NCBI GenBank assembly: GCA_002007465.1
Contig: LNAC01000752.1
Span: forward strand, 507,893 to 571,892
Length of the DNA: 64,000 nucleotides
Source of the DNA: Ailurus styani
Taxonomy: Eukaryota; Chordata; Mammalia; Carnivora; Ailuridae
Direction: 5' to 3'
Numbering within the stretch: the first letter of the stretch is position 1; each line of letters opens with the position of its first letter. The position numbers and the translations under genes are program-made. Under the pieces are notes generated by a model. It searched no databases. It saw only the letters and a list, made by a program, of their open reading frames with translations, and was not told the DNA's origin. This document shows, piece by piece, positions 35,655-48,904 of this stretch.

Positions 35655-35885
35655 GCTCAGAGGCAGGGTGAGGATGGAAAAAGCATTGGTTTCAGGGTAA
35701 AACAAACTCAGGCCATATTCCCAGCACAGCCACTCATTAGATGTATGAATTTGTGACTGATATTCAGTCTCTGGGGGTCTCGATTTCCTCCAGTCCAAAA
35801 TGAAGATGCTAACATCTACTTCGCCAAAGGGTTATGAGGATTCGATGGAGAAGCAGATGCCAAGTGCCCAGCTAAGGCCAAACAT
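35655..35885 (+). repeat. MIR SINE, plus strand
   Basis: aaaaagcattggtttcaggg ... cccagcacagccactcatta ... aggattcgatggagaagcag, in MIR order. Confidence 0.65.
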
Positions 35886-36034
35886 GCAGCAAACAGTCCC
35901 CGATGCTGATATTTCACTCTGTCTTCTTTCTTTGTCCTTATCCCAGAGGGTTTGGGTGCAGGAATGATCAACCTGGGCTTTCCTGGGTCTGTGAACACCC
36001 TGAAACTACATGCAGAGTTGTTTAATACGGAGAC

Positions 36035-36450
36035 CTGTGTCAGTTTCCTGAGTACCACCAACCTGGTGACTTAAACAGCAGAAATTTATTGCCTCGTAGT
36101 TCTGGGGGCTTGAGGTCCCAAATCAAGGTGTCGGCAGGATTGGTTCCCACTATGACCTATGAGGGAGAAACGGTTCCAAGCCTCTATCCCAGATTCTGGT
36201 GTCCTCTGGTATTCCTTGATTTACAGATGGTGCTCTTGCTGTGTCTTCACATCGTTTCCCTCCGTACATGTCTCTGGATCCAGATTTCCCCTTTATACAT
36301 GGACATGAGTTGTATTAGATTAGGGCCCAGCACAGTGGCCTCGTCTTAAAGTCAATCATCTGCAAAGGCCCTATTTCCAAATACAATCACATTCACAGGT
36401 ACTGGGGTTTAAGACTCCAATATATCTTTTTGGAGGGGACACAATTCAAC
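36035..36450 (-). mobile_element. ERVL-MaLR-type solo LTR, minus strand
   Basis: gtcagtttcctgagtaccac, acagcagaaatttattgcct, aatcaaggtgtcggcaggat, ccctatttccaaatacaatc and acaggtactggggtttaaga form an inverted MLT1/MST-like LTR. The related LTR at 43498-43890 has the opposite orientation. Confidence 0.8.
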
Positions 36451-36879
36451 CTTTAGCAATAGCCACAGCTTTAACTGGGTTCTTAAAGGAGTCCATAGCC
36501 CTTCTAGAGATTAAGAACTAGTGGCTAGAAAATCTGCTTCATGGCTTATCTTGTATCAACCTAACCACCAAGTTCATAGGCTTGACATGTGCTGGGGTGT
36601 ATCTTAGTACCAAACCATGGAGAAACATTGTGGTGATTTGGATGGGGTTACTCAGGCATATATTAATGGGTAGAGAATACATGAAGTCTCTTTCCACACA
36701 AGACTTGATTGTGATTGGCAACAACTGCTGTTTGCTTAAAATTCTGATGGTTGTACTAAGAATTCCTTGAGTCTCACACTCTAAAAGTTTATAATTCAAT
36801 GGGTGAAATAGTTTTACCAGATAACACAAACGAATGTGTAATTATAAATTGAGATTAGTTCCAGGATAGAAAGAAATAT

Positions 36880-37170
36880 GACTTTATTATAGCATATAGT
36901 GAAGGAATTTTAGTTGGCCTGGATGGGTCAGGGAAGGCTTCATGGAGGAAATGATGCTTCATCTGAGATTGTAAAGACCAAGAAAAGCGCACTTCAGAGG
37001 AAGAGTATTCCAGGCAGAGGAACAGCATGTACAAAAGCCCTGTGGTACAAGGGGACATGGTACATTAGAGGAACTGAAAGAAAGCCTGAAAAGGCTGGAA
37101 CAGAGAGCTGGAGATAGGAAAATGAGAGAACAGTGTGAGACAAGACTGAAAGGCATTTGGGCATAGTGAG
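36880..37170 (+). repeat. Ancient interspersed repeat (family of 26190-27020)
   Basis: gggtcagggaaggcttcatg and gtattccaggcagaggaaca are hallmark segments of the same unassigned family. Confidence 0.55.
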
Positions 37171-39420
37171 AATCTCAGAACTTATCCCAGGAGAAGGAGA
37201 GAACCATAGAAAGGCTTCTCCATCTTACTCAACCTCTGTGTTAAACTGTAGTCTTAGCCCCATCACTCTTAATTTCTTGAAATTCTTAGCCTTGTTTCTT
37301 TAAAGATATTAGTCTATTCTGGTACATTCCTATTACTCCGGTTAGCCTTTCAGTGTCTTTTTTCTCGCCTGCTCCTGAAACGGTCCTTTCCACCCTCTCC
37401 CTGAGTGATCTCCTCCTGTGGAATGCTTTCAGCTACCCTCTTCTGCAGCTGCTTCCAAAACATTTCCCTAGACTGAAGTTGCCTTTCCCATCTGCTTACA
37501 AAAGAAATACTGTATAATTTTGGTCATGTGAATATCAATATTGTCTGTGTGAGAACTCTTTGATAACTTCTTTTTTGAGGATGTTACCAAATCCACATTG
37601 TTTGCATTATTAACATGGATTTGCCACAGGGCAAAGGGGAATGAGTTACATTTAGGGAGGCTTGAGCAGTGACTGGTGGGCTGTTCTCAGTAAGGCCTCC
37701 CCAGTCTCAGTGGAAAGAATTGATAGGTGGTTTTTCCTTGTGTTCTCTCCTGACATATAAAACACATGCTTTGAGTTTGCTGAGGTTTCTGCTCATCTTT
37801 CCTGAGGTACCCTGACTCAGGGTTACAATCACCCTCTGCTTACGTCCGTGTGGGCATGGAGCATCACCCTCACTGAGCTGGTGTGGGAGGAAGCCAGCAG
37901 ACTGATGCACTTGAAGGTCACTGTGGCAAGGTCTATGTGAGTACTGAAAGCTAAGACTGAATAGGAAGTCTTGGTGGGTCTGATGCTCAGGGAGTGATGC
38001 TCCTAGTTACCTACTGTGGAAGGAAACAGGAGGAGTAAGGGAAGGGAGGGAGAGAGGGAGGGAAGGAAGCAGGGGTTTTCAAACTAGTATTTACTGAACA
38101 TTGCACAATCCCCTTCCACGCATACACTTTCTTTGATCTTCACAAACAGTTTAGGAAGGTAGGTATTTTTTATCTTTATGTTTATAGGCTCAGAACTATA
38201 AAATGAGTCTCTTGAAATAAAAAACTAATAACTTGTCAGATGAGTTGGGAATCAATCATGTTTCTTTCTTTTGTAGTTGATGAGTTTTCAACTGTACCAC
38301 AAAGCCTAGGTCATGGATTTGGTGAATTAGCAAGAAGGCTTGAGTCATACTGGTTTTTGTCACTCCCCTGAGGATTCAGCCACACCATCGGGTTCTCTGG
38401 GCATTTTCCTCAAGACACTTTGTCCTGAACCTATACATTTAAGTTGAACCAGCTCACCCAGAAACCCAAACCACATGGCTGACGGCGAGTACCGGCAAGC
38501 TAGGGACCCGGTGGTTTAATGGAGACAATCACCTCCGTCCCATCTCTGAAATCTCTCCCGCTTTGTGGAGTCCCTCCTGGTTTCCAGTCAAGTTTTTTCT
38601 CCTGATTTGGCTCAGTTCATACTCTTTGACCTTTGGACTTGTGTTTTTACTGGCTGTACCCCAGTACTAACTAAGGATTCGCTTCCTGGGCCCCTCTCTG
38701 GCTATACTGGACTTATTTAGGTCCTACCTGAAGGCATAATTCTCATACTTATCTATCTGGTTGATACTCCACATGCTCCAGTTCTGAACTCCTTAAAGGC
38801 AGGAGAGAACTTACAGAGAACTGCAAAGGGAAGATCTTCGAAGGGCCTGAGGCTTTTCCAACAGTAGCCTCCTTAAATAAACCATAACTGCCCCACAGCA
38901 GGAACTTTAAGGAATTTGTAGGGAAGAGCTCTCTGCTCTAGTCATCATTAATGGAATATATTGGGCAAATGCTCATTTGCCAGTATGAAGGGCGAATTCC
39001 TTTTTACTCAACTTAGTCATTCTATCCTTGGGAACTCCAAAAGGTTTTTTGCAAACCTCCATTAACATTCACGCCCAGCAGTGAGTTCCCGTGTTGGGTA
39101 ATCCCAATGTATGTGTCTCTGGATTTTTTTTTTCCCCCATGCCCAGCATTTCGCCTTCATTCCCTGGGCACTGTGAATTCCCGGAAGGGTTCCATTCTCA
39201 TAGTCACCTGCAGCCACGACTTCCAGACACTGCTGAATTATTCTCTGCCCCTCACGTGTTGTTTTTCTTTCTTATCCACATTTTGGCACTGATGGAGACA
39301 TGGATCCAACCTTTTCCCATTATTTCCACAAACAAATTATTCAAGCTTTTTACCGCAGTTTTAGGCAAATAGAAGGAATTTACAGATAGCACATAATACA
39401 GCCTAAGATGGAACGTGGAA
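37171..39420. other. Intergenic stretch; no gene seen
   Basis: Contains a GGGA-rich patch (38029-38077) and a probable reverse MIR (38075-38285). Otherwise nothing recognisable. It leads into the CpG island at 39421. Confidence 0.5.
38075..38285 (-). repeat. Probable MIR, minus strand
   Basis: agtatttactgaacattgca ... ctttgatcttcacaaacagt ... aggaaggtaggtatttttta fits a diverged inverted MIR. Confidence 0.5.
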
Positions 39421-40020
39421 AGCAAGAGTCTCTTGGAAACTGCCCATCAGCGCGTGGCCATCTCCTTCGCAAGCGTCTCTCCTTCCGTTTCTCCTCGGCC
39501 GGTTCCCGGATCCCTGCCTCTTCTAATTGAGAGCAGTCGAGCTCTCTGTTACTTCCGTTCTCTCCTAACCGAGGCTCTCGGCGACTCTCTCAGCTGGCAT
39601 CCCAAGTGGCCGGTCAAGGCATTTTGCTAAATGAAGGCGGCTGCTTCCCTAAGAGCCAGCGACGAAGAAGATCGTTGTCTCGGACAGAATGTAAACACAG
39701 AGCCGTTCCTGAGGAGGAGCCGGGCACCCCTGTGGGTGTAAACCGAGCCCTACCGAGGGGCGACGCTCTTCGCCCTGCTCTGCAGGTGTTTCTGCCTCTT
39801 TTACAAACAGAGATACTCCGGTCTGAGCACAGCGTCTCTTCGCAAGAAGCCTACTGAAGTCACTCCGTGTCTCCTTCCGAGCCGCCGGGCAAGGAGCAGC
39901 GAGGGGACAAGCGCAGCCCAGGGATGCCCCGACCGGCTCCCGGATGCTCTCTGCACAGAAGTCTCGCATCTTCGGGGCTTCGGGGACGAAAAGGGAAATG
40001 CCCCAGCTGTCAAAACTTCG
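39421..40020. promoter_or_regulatory. Orphan intergenic CpG island
   Basis: By hand count there are 43 CpGs in 600 bp at roughly 57% GC, an observed/expected ratio near 0.9. That meets the usual CpG-island criteria. The flanks drop sharply to AT-rich, CpG-poor sequence. It matches no transposon I recognise and lies about 20 kb downstream of EPDR1. Unmethylated germline CpG density normally marks a promoter or strong enhancer. Short open frames inside it (for example 39606-39857 on +) match nothing I know. Confidence 0.65.
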
Positions 40021-40287
40021 AGGTCATCCTGGACCTTAAAATCTGGGCAGGGGAGTTTATGAATTCCTTTGCCTGACAAAGCAAAACCAAATCAGGCAGT
40101 TATTAAGATCACTTTTATTTTTTTTTTAAATTCTCCACATCAACATTCAAGCCACTCTCTGCCTCTGGAAATTCAATGGAACACAGTCGGAGGGAGTCAT
40201 GAACTTGGAGACTGGAAGGAGGAAAAGCAGTGGACGTTTTATTGTGGTCACTGTAAGTAATTAAGCAAGCTTTAATACAGTTACATG

Positions 40288-40295
40288 TGACGTCA
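40288..40295. promoter_or_regulatory. Palindromic CRE (TGACGTCA) near the CpG island
   Basis: A perfect full CREB/ATF site in gttacatgtgacgtcagcc, about 270 bp beyond the CpG-island edge. A strong splice-donor-like gtaagt lies between them at 40253-40258. Binding is not shown. Confidence 0.35.
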
Positions 40296-40587
40296 GCCAC
40301 TCACCTGGTTTATGCCTCTCAGTGTTTAAGTTCCTTAAAAATTTTCCCCCTGGAGTGTTCTGAGAAATTTGATCATTATGATTGAGGGGCTTTCTGAATT
40401 ATAGTTGTTTCCATGTCTACCCCTCTCTTTAACTCTTTGGCTCCTTTAAGTGCTAATACATGTAGATTGGATGATTGAATAAACAGATGGATGTGAGAAA
40501 GGCAGAAAGAGAGAAGGAACTGGGGACACAGTTGAGAGAGAGCGAAAGAGTTCATCTGAGTAATTCTTTTGATTAAAACATTATTCC

Positions 40588-40807
40588 TGAGGCAGCTGGG
40601 TGGCTCACTTGGTTGAGCGTCTGACTCTTGATTTCAACTCAGGTTATGACCTCAGTCATGAGATCGAGCCCCGTGTAGGGCTCCCCACTCTGTGCAGAGT
40701 CTGCTTGAGATTCTTTCTCTCCCTTCCCCTCTGCCCCTCCCCCTCCCTTCCCCTCCTGCTCACACTCTCTAAATAAATAAATAAATAAATAAAATCTAAA
40801 AAAAAAA
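40588..40807 (+). mobile_element. CAN-SINE, plus strand
   Basis: ggcagctgggtggctcactt head, older ttggttgagcgtctgactc subtype, long CT region, five AAAT units and poly-A. TSD acattatt / ccattatg is approximate. Confidence 0.92.
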
Positions 40808-43344
40808 GCCATTATGTAGAATAATCAGTATCATCAAATAAAAATGTGACATTTAAGGAGAATAGTCAATCCTTCAGTAATGAAAAACAGCTATTATATT
40901 CAAGATGACATATTATATCATAAAGCAGCTCGGTATATCTTACTAAGATCATTTGATTAATAACAGAAACAGTTTTCTGGTTAAAAATCTCAGGAAAAAA
41001 GTATGAGGGAGCGCCTAGAAACAAAAATCAATATTTGCTGTCCATTCGAGGCCTGTGCACATATGTTTTTTACTTTTTGTGGGAAAGGGGAAAAATGATT
41101 CTGGATGGCGCTGCTTCCCATTTCCATGACAACACTCCCTCGAAGTTCTCACAGTGCAGTAATATTATTTTAAAGACCCATTGATCAAATGCTGTTTTAT
41201 CTAAAACTAAACTAGAAAATTTTTTAAGGAGGAAAAAGCCAACTGGTGGTTTTATCCTCATCATTTTCTTTTCCTCCTTTCCCCCTTCCTTTCTTCAAAA
41301 CTACCAATCAGCATAAGTACAAAAGAACCACGATCTAACCACAGGGTTTGATTCAAGGAAGGCAGAAATTTCAGCTCATAAGCCCCAAAGTAATGAAGCC
41401 AGTGATTCATTAAAGAAAAGGAAAGTAATGTTCTCACGGAGAAAATGTGACCTTCTAACATGGAAGCAGTTTTCTGTTCAAGCTGCCCTGAAGCCTTGAC
41501 AGGGATCAAGAGGAGTGGTTTCCCGGGGAGCTTCCCGAAGGGCGTTGCTAGGTGTTTTCTGTTCCCTGCCCCAAGTGGTGTCTGGCGTCAGAGCCAAAGT
41601 GAGGCCCATGGCTGCTTTGGAACTGTTTGAGCTGAGCCTTGTCTGAGCGGAGGCACAAACTGAGAGCTGGGGGTCCTCTCCACTCGAGCCACATCTGTCA
41701 CTGACTGTCATGTGTCATGTGTGGGACTCTCTCTTTGGCTTTGTCTTACACACACGTTAGGGCAAATATGAACAGTACTGGGATGTCGAAAACCAAGGGA
41801 TACAGATGGCCGAGTCTCACAGAAGCAAATTACTAAATTTTCATTTCCGAGCAATATCGCAGCAATAATTTCAGCAGCAAGTACTATTTCCGGAGCTTTT
41901 ACTTTGACTCAGATATCGTGCCAAAAGTCTACAGGCATCATTATATTAAAATGACCGTCGTTCTAGAAGAAGTACTACTGTTATCAAATTCTGTTATGCA
42001 GAAGAGAACCCGAGGCTTATCCAGGTAAATTTGTGTGCTCAAGTTCATGGGGGCATACTCATGGCGGAGCTGTGGTATGAAGTCAGGCCATCTGCATAAA
42101 AAGCTTGTGTTTTTAACTGCTATGTAATATGACATTTACTAAAGAGACATATTTTTAAAAATCAGATATGAATACATAAATTTATGTCCCATAACATTGG
42201 AAATTTTGCCCACTGTGTTTTGAGTTGAGCTCAGGCTTAGGACCACCAGCACTGGCTGTCAGGGATGGCTCTCCAGCCATGTTTTCAGTACTGTTTGCAG
42301 TCACTGCTGCACCCTTTGCTACAACCACCCTCAAATGCACATCTTCCTGGAATATACTTTATGCTGTTGTTTAAACTCTGCTGTCTGCCTTAAACGTCCT
42401 TCTTCTCCTTCTCCAGAAGCCCCAGTCATGCGGACTCCTCAGGGTCTTGCTCAATAGTCCCCTTCGCCCAGTAACTGGGAAACGGCAGGACATTGAAGTA
42501 TGGCTATCAAATTTCATCGTGAGCCTAGCATGTGTTTTGGGAGAACTGATACTGGTTTGGGTGAAGTTGTACTGGTTTAAGGAGTCCTCGTCTTTGCCAA
42601 GTGAGGGCAGACAGTTCTAATTTTCGACATCCACTATAATTCTCTAAGAACAGAAGAGGATTTCTCTCTGGGACAGGGTGAGGCAGGGCTGCAAATGCAG
42701 CAGGGGTCAGTTTCTTTTTATCCAAGAGAAAAGATTGAACTGTGAGGGAGGCCAGCATGTTCTTCCACATAAAGGGGAAAAATAGCTTCTCCAATGGGCC
42801 CTGGGTCTTCATGAAATTGTTGATGCTCTGTTTCTTCTTTCAGTTTAGCTTTATCAGAATGACCTCATGGCTGGTACATTGGGGTCTCTGGGCCTTTTGC
42901 AAGAAAAAGTAATAGGCATATATATGCATTTCCTTTTTTTTTTCCAGTCACTGTTGTTGGTTATCACACTGGGCACCTTTTGTGCAGTAATAAACAATCT
43001 TTAAATCCCAGTGACTTAGACAAAAAAACATTTACTTTTCTTCTGTATTTACACATTAGCAGCTGTTCATCATCTCAGCAGTCCTGCTTGTTAGTCTTAG
43101 GCTGAAAGAGCAGTCCTTACCCGGGACATTTTATCCTTGTGGCAGACAGAAAGGAGCAAGAGAGTGGTGAGAAAAATCAGCAGCTTTTCAAACTTCTGCT
43201 TGAGTGTGGGGTATGCCCCACATGGTCATCTACCACTGACCAAATCAAGTCACATGGCTGAACCAAAGGGAGTGGAGCAGGAATGCTTAGCCTTCTTCCT
43301 GGAGCTTCCAGTCAAATTGCAGAGGGTAGGGATATATGCTCTTA
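40808..43344. other. Intergenic stretch; no gene seen
   Basis: One reverse MIR (41875-42127). The rest shows no repeat, RNA gene or coding sequence that I can support. Confidence 0.5.
41875..42127 (-). repeat. MIR SINE, minus strand
   Basis: gagcttttactttgactcag ... agagaacccgaggcttatcc ... ggtatgaagtcaggccatct is an inverted MIR. Confidence 0.6.
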
Positions 43345-43356
43345 AAAGAAGGGTGA

Positions 43357-43407
43357 TTCACAGAACTGTACCCCTGGGGCAAATAATTAAAAAATTAAAA
43401 AAAAAAG
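43357..43407 (+). mobile_element. Extremely 5'-truncated L1 insertion (51 bp)
   Basis: Only cagaactgtacccctggggc + aaataatt and a poly-A tail remain, matching the end of carnivoran L1 3' UTRs. Bounded by aaagaagggtga at 43345-43356 and 43408-43419 (12/12). Confidence 0.8.
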
Positions 43408-43497
43408 AAAGAAGGGTGAGTGAGTAGTTAATGTTTATACAGTCTTCCAAAGCTACTTACATATTACTTATAATGTGTGTGATGTCTGTTATTAATT

Positions 43498-43890
43498 GTG
43501 ATGGGCTGAATTGTGTCCCTTCAAAATTCACATGTTGAAGTCCTAACTCCTAGTACCTATGGAGGTGACTGTATTTCAAGATAGGTCTTTAAAGAAGTAA
43601 TTAAGGTTAAATGAGTTCATTGAAGTGGGCCATAATCCATAATATGACTTGTGTCCTTGGGAGAAGAGGAGATTAGGACACAGACACACAGAAGGAAGAC
43701 CATGTGAAGACAGCCAGAAGGTGGGCATCTATAAGCCAACGAGAGAGACTTCAGGATGAAACCAACCTGCTAACACCTTGATTTTGGACATCTAGCCTCT
43801 GGAACTGTAAAAAAATGGTTTCTGTTGTTCAAGCCACCCAGACTGTGGCACTTTGTCATAGCATCAGTAGCAAACACTGATGGACATATT
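43498..43890 (+). mobile_element. ERVL-MaLR-type solo LTR, plus strand
   Basis: gggctgaattgtgtcccttc, gtcctaactcctagtaccta, gaagaccatgtgaagacagc and caagccacccagactgtggc follow MLT1/MST-like order. Confidence 0.82.
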
Positions 43891-43944
43891 AGCATATTTA
43901 ATGATATTGATATTTCCTGTCTTTATTTTGTTCAACTAACACCT

Positions 43945-44215
43945 ATAATAATAATAGTTTCTAATAAATATTAAGTATTTATTATGCATTAAGGATAGCA
44001 TTAAGCATTCCATATATTATCTGCTTTAGTCTCTCAAGACACCTCTGTGATATAGATACTAATATTATCCACATTTTGTATATGATAAAATGCTATCAAT
44101 ATGGGTGGGAGGGTTTCAGAAACTTGTGCAAGTCTGGCCCCAAGTGGAGAGTTGTGATCTCATTCTACGTCATCTGATTGCAGAACCAGCTTCGTACTAC
44201 TGCCATCATTGGACA
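43945..44215 (-). repeat. MIR SINE, minus strand
   Basis: aataatagtttctaataaat ... tgctttagtctctcaagaca ... gatatagatactaatattat is an inverted, diverged MIR. Confidence 0.55.
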
Positions 44216-44689
44216 TTAGGACATTACATAGCATTATTAATCTCAAGAAAGTTAAGGGAATATAAAAATGTGAGTGAGCCACAATGTGTGTCTTGAGGAG
44301 TTCACATTCCAGTTAACAAAACAAGAGAAGAAAATAACTATAATCCTGGGGAAGATAAGATAAATTTTATGTGAAAGACTCTGTCCAGAATTGTTATTTA
44401 TCACTTGGATGAAGAAATTGATGGCATGATTATAAATGTTGCTGATGATGCAGCTGGAAGGGGCAGCATATTCCTTTGATAATAGACTCAAAATTTTAAA
44501 AAGAAGATAAAAGAAAACCATTGTGTCAGAGTGGAATGATTGGCCAAATCTAAAGAAATGATGTACAATGAATAAATAAAATAAACTTCTAAGTCCAAAA
44601 CACAGCTGGATCAGAACAAGAAAAGTGAATGTAGACTTTTATGTACGCAAGCGGCATTTTAGCTTTACTAGCCAGCTGTGTCTCTCATT

Positions 44690-45200
44690 GTGGACTAAAT
44701 CATTCAACAAACATTTAGAGAGAGCCTCCTCTGTGTTTGGAACCAGAGATAGAAGGATGAGCAAATGGAACTCAACACTCTCAGGGTGTCCTCAGTCCAG
44801 TAGAAGTAGAAACATAAGTATATCATTATAAAAGAATCTGATAAGATGCTTTTAAATGAGTCTGAATGCGGAAGAGAGAGCAAATAACTTTCATAGGGTC
44901 AGTGGAGGAAGGTTGGGATGACATTTGAAGTTGCGATGGGAAGAAGGAGCTTGCAGAGAAGGGAGTTCATGACAATCCAGAAGGACCAGTAAATAAAAAT
45001 TCAACAGTATGAAAAACCTCAGGTTTGAAAAGCTCAAATACAGGTTTAATCATGGGTTGAGACATATGATGATGCTGAAAAATTGGGCTGTGGCTGGATT
45101 TTGAGACAGTGCAGTCAATACTACAAACCTCTCTAGTATGTAACATGGTGATAAAAATTTCTACAGTAGTAACATCGCAGCATTTGATTTTTTGGAAGAT
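44690..45200 (+). repeat. Ancient interspersed repeat (weak member of 26190 family)
   Basis: gtcctcagtccagtagaagt, taagatgcttttaaatgagt and ggttgggatgacatttgaag match the general layout of that family. Confidence 0.4.
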
Positions 45201-45492
45201 GGTGTTGTAAGTCAGTAGAAAAAAGAGGAGGATAGAATAGTTTCAGTGATATCAGTTAGGTGGGGGTTGTAATTCTCCAAATAAGGAATGTTGAAGCCTG
45301 TCCTAAGCATGTTCTACTAATATTCATGCTGATGTAACAGGAGTGGGTTGTTCCCCCATCTTGCCTTGAAATGAAGTTTTGAGCTATTTTTCCCACCCAG
45401 TATCACCCAAGTTCAGGTGCTGGTTCCTCATATACCACCACAGTTCATTCAGATGTCCAGGTTTCCACGTTCTTTTAAGGAGCCTTAGACAG

Positions 45493-45689
45493 GGCGCCTG
45501 GGTGGCTCAGTGGGTTAAAGCCTCTGCTTTCGGCTCAGGTCATGATCTCAGGGTCCTGGGATGGAGGCCTGCATCGGGCTCTCTGCTCGGCAGGGAGCCT
45601 GCTTCCTCCCCTCTCTCTGCCTGCCTCTCTGCCTACTTGTGATTTCTCTCTGTGTGTGTCAAATAAATAAATAAAATCTTAAAAAAAAA
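45493..45689 (+). mobile_element. CAN-SINE, mustelid subtype, perfect TSD
   Basis: ggcgcctgggtggctcag then tgggttaaagcctctgc. Bounded by aaggagccttagacag at 45477-45492 and 45690-45705 (16/16). Young-looking. Confidence 0.97.
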
Positions 45690-45705
45690 AAGGAGCCTTA
45701 GACAG

Positions 45706-47781
45706 TTCTAGACTATTAAAAAGAAATGCAGTAGAGTTAAAATAGGCTGAGTAATATCTCAGGATATACATGGGTGACACTCCTATTAGGAGATACACAG
45801 GTCAGAGAGTGAGGAGCAAACAGCTTTGAGTAGAAGACCTTCATATCAGCAATGCTCCCAGGCAGGATGACATGCAATGCTCTGTTGAATAATGATGGAT
45901 GGCTCTCAGCATTGGCTTGGCTCCATTACCAGTTCTTGAATTGGCCATAATGGTTTTTCTTCCAGTAGAAACTGAATTCTTTCTAAATATGGTCTCTGCT
46001 CTTCTCTCTGTGATCTCTCCAGGTTGTTTAGAAGGTTGCCATGACCTCCATCTTTGTCAGGTTCTCAATTTTCTTATCCCTGGAAAACTGCAGTCCTAAT
46101 TTATTATTTATAAGCTGATTTTATAACTTGTTCTTTTAAATCTTTGTGTTTTGGTTTTCAAAAACTATTCCCTTAAAAAGCTTGGTCCTTAAAAATCAAG
46201 AGCTTTCAAAACTATCATCTTCAAAAAAATTCACTGTTTTTCTTTATGTTGAAACAAAACTCTCCTTAAACTCCCCTCTTCTTATTCCCCTTAAACTAAA
46301 GGGTATCTCTGACAGGTTGGGTCCCTATATAGGAACATACTGGATCAGGAAAGTACTGAAAAGAAAAGCATATTAATTAATTTTTTTCAAAATAAAATTT
46401 TTATTAAAATAATTGTTTTTGAATCTAGCTAAAATATATGATATTCTAGAAAAAGAGATTTCCCAGAATAGGCCCAAAAAACCCCCACAAATTAGAATGG
46501 GCAAAAACCATAGGAAAAAAAATTGAAAAGGATGTCAAAGAACTAAATTATCTTAAAGATGCCAAGTTTTATGTGGGGTGCCTTCAAGGATCTTATATAA
46601 TTCCTGTAATTTAAAAAAATGCTCTGAAGCATTGGTTTTCAAAATGTCTAGGTGCAAGAATCACTTGGGGAGTTTAGTAAACATATAGACAGACTCCTGT
46701 TTCCCCATCCTCATCTTCTCTTTGGAACTATGATGCAGTAGTTACAGGACAAGACCCAAGAATCTGAATTTTAAACAAACAGATGCTTGGAGAAACATGC
46801 TATCCTTTGAGAAACCTATTTAAAGCTGTGGTCTTTAATATGAACTAAGAATAAAGAATCCAGTGAGGTGAGGAAAAAATTACCACTTCTATATATTTTT
46901 TCCTAATCAAAGAAAGATTTTATAGTATTTGTTTTACTGATTGACCTACAACCCTCTCTGAGTGCGTAGGTCTGGTGGTCAAACTACACACATGCCCAGC
47001 AGAGAAAGGTCCTTGAAGAAAAATGTGTGTGTCACCCCGTCCCCTTAACTGTCACACTTGCCCTTACATACTGCACTGCGATTTTCCTGGTTACATTATA
47101 TAGTCAGTTTGTCTACAAACTTGACAAATAGCATGATTATATTCCTGAATAGAAGCCACAGATGAAGGAAAACACTCCTAATAAGATAACTAGACTTCAT
47201 CAATCATATTATAAGACAAAATCAAAGATGATCTAATCAGATATGATAAACATCAGCACAAATAATGTGAAAAGATAAAAAAATGTTACTGGCAACTGGG
47301 AGCCTACACATAATATGGACAACAAATCTTATTTCCAAGTGTACATTGTACCTTGTGTGTTAACTAATGAAAGGATGAGATCATCAGCATACAGGACATT
47401 GAAAATCTAAGCATCTAGACTGTTACTAATAATTTCAGTTGTAGATATAACTTACAGATAAATGAAAATACATATATTGCAGTTATAGTCTAACATTATT
47501 TTTCTTTTTTGGCTCATAGACACACATCATCAAAAATGGCAGAGCTTTTCTTTAATCAGGGCTATTCCAAGTGCGGTCCACGGACAGGGAGCTGTCATGA
47601 ACTATGTGTTACAGGTTCATGATAAATACCATAACTGAGAGTCAGTGTCCAGAATCTTTTATAGTAATTTGACAGAGTAATTTTATATCTGTTAAATCTA
47701 ATAAGAAATAAATTTAACTTGTATTTTGATTGGTTTCTTTTATTTCACTTTTCTAATAATTCCCTTTTATTTTGTTTTAAT
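45706..47781. other. AT-rich intergenic stretch; no gene seen
   Basis: Contains a MER5A-like copy (46625-46815). Text near 47560 (aagtgcggtccacgga) and after the SKP1 copy near 48825 (tttgaaaaacactgttctag) could be two ends of a hAT-type element into which the SKP1 copy jumped. That is tentative. Confidence 0.45.
46625..46815 (+). mobile_element. MER5A-like hAT MITE, diverged
   Basis: agcattggttttcaaaatgt ... aagaatcacttggggagttt ... aagaatctgaattttaaaca matches a worn MER5A. Confidence 0.6.
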
Positions 47782-47796
47782 AAAAGCAGAAGTGCA
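47782..47796 (+). repeat. Target-site duplication, 5' copy (SKP1 retrocopy)
   Basis: aaaagcagaagtgca, identical to 48759-48773, marks the 5' integration boundary. Confidence 0.9.
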
Positions 47797-48758
<962 letters not shown>

Positions 48759-48773
48759 AAAAGCAGAAGTGCA
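48759..48773 (+). repeat. Target-site duplication, 3' copy (SKP1 retrocopy)
   Basis: aaaagcagaagtgca directly after the poly-A tail. Its leading A bases merge with the tail. Confidence 0.9.
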
Positions 48774-48904
48774 TGATGGATTGGAAACTAGGGAAAATAA
48801 AGACCTTTAACCACAAATCATTTGAAAAACACTGTTCTAGAGTATAGAAAAACATGTAAACTATTCTAACATTTTATAATGCTAGCATAGTTCTGATACT
48901 AAAA

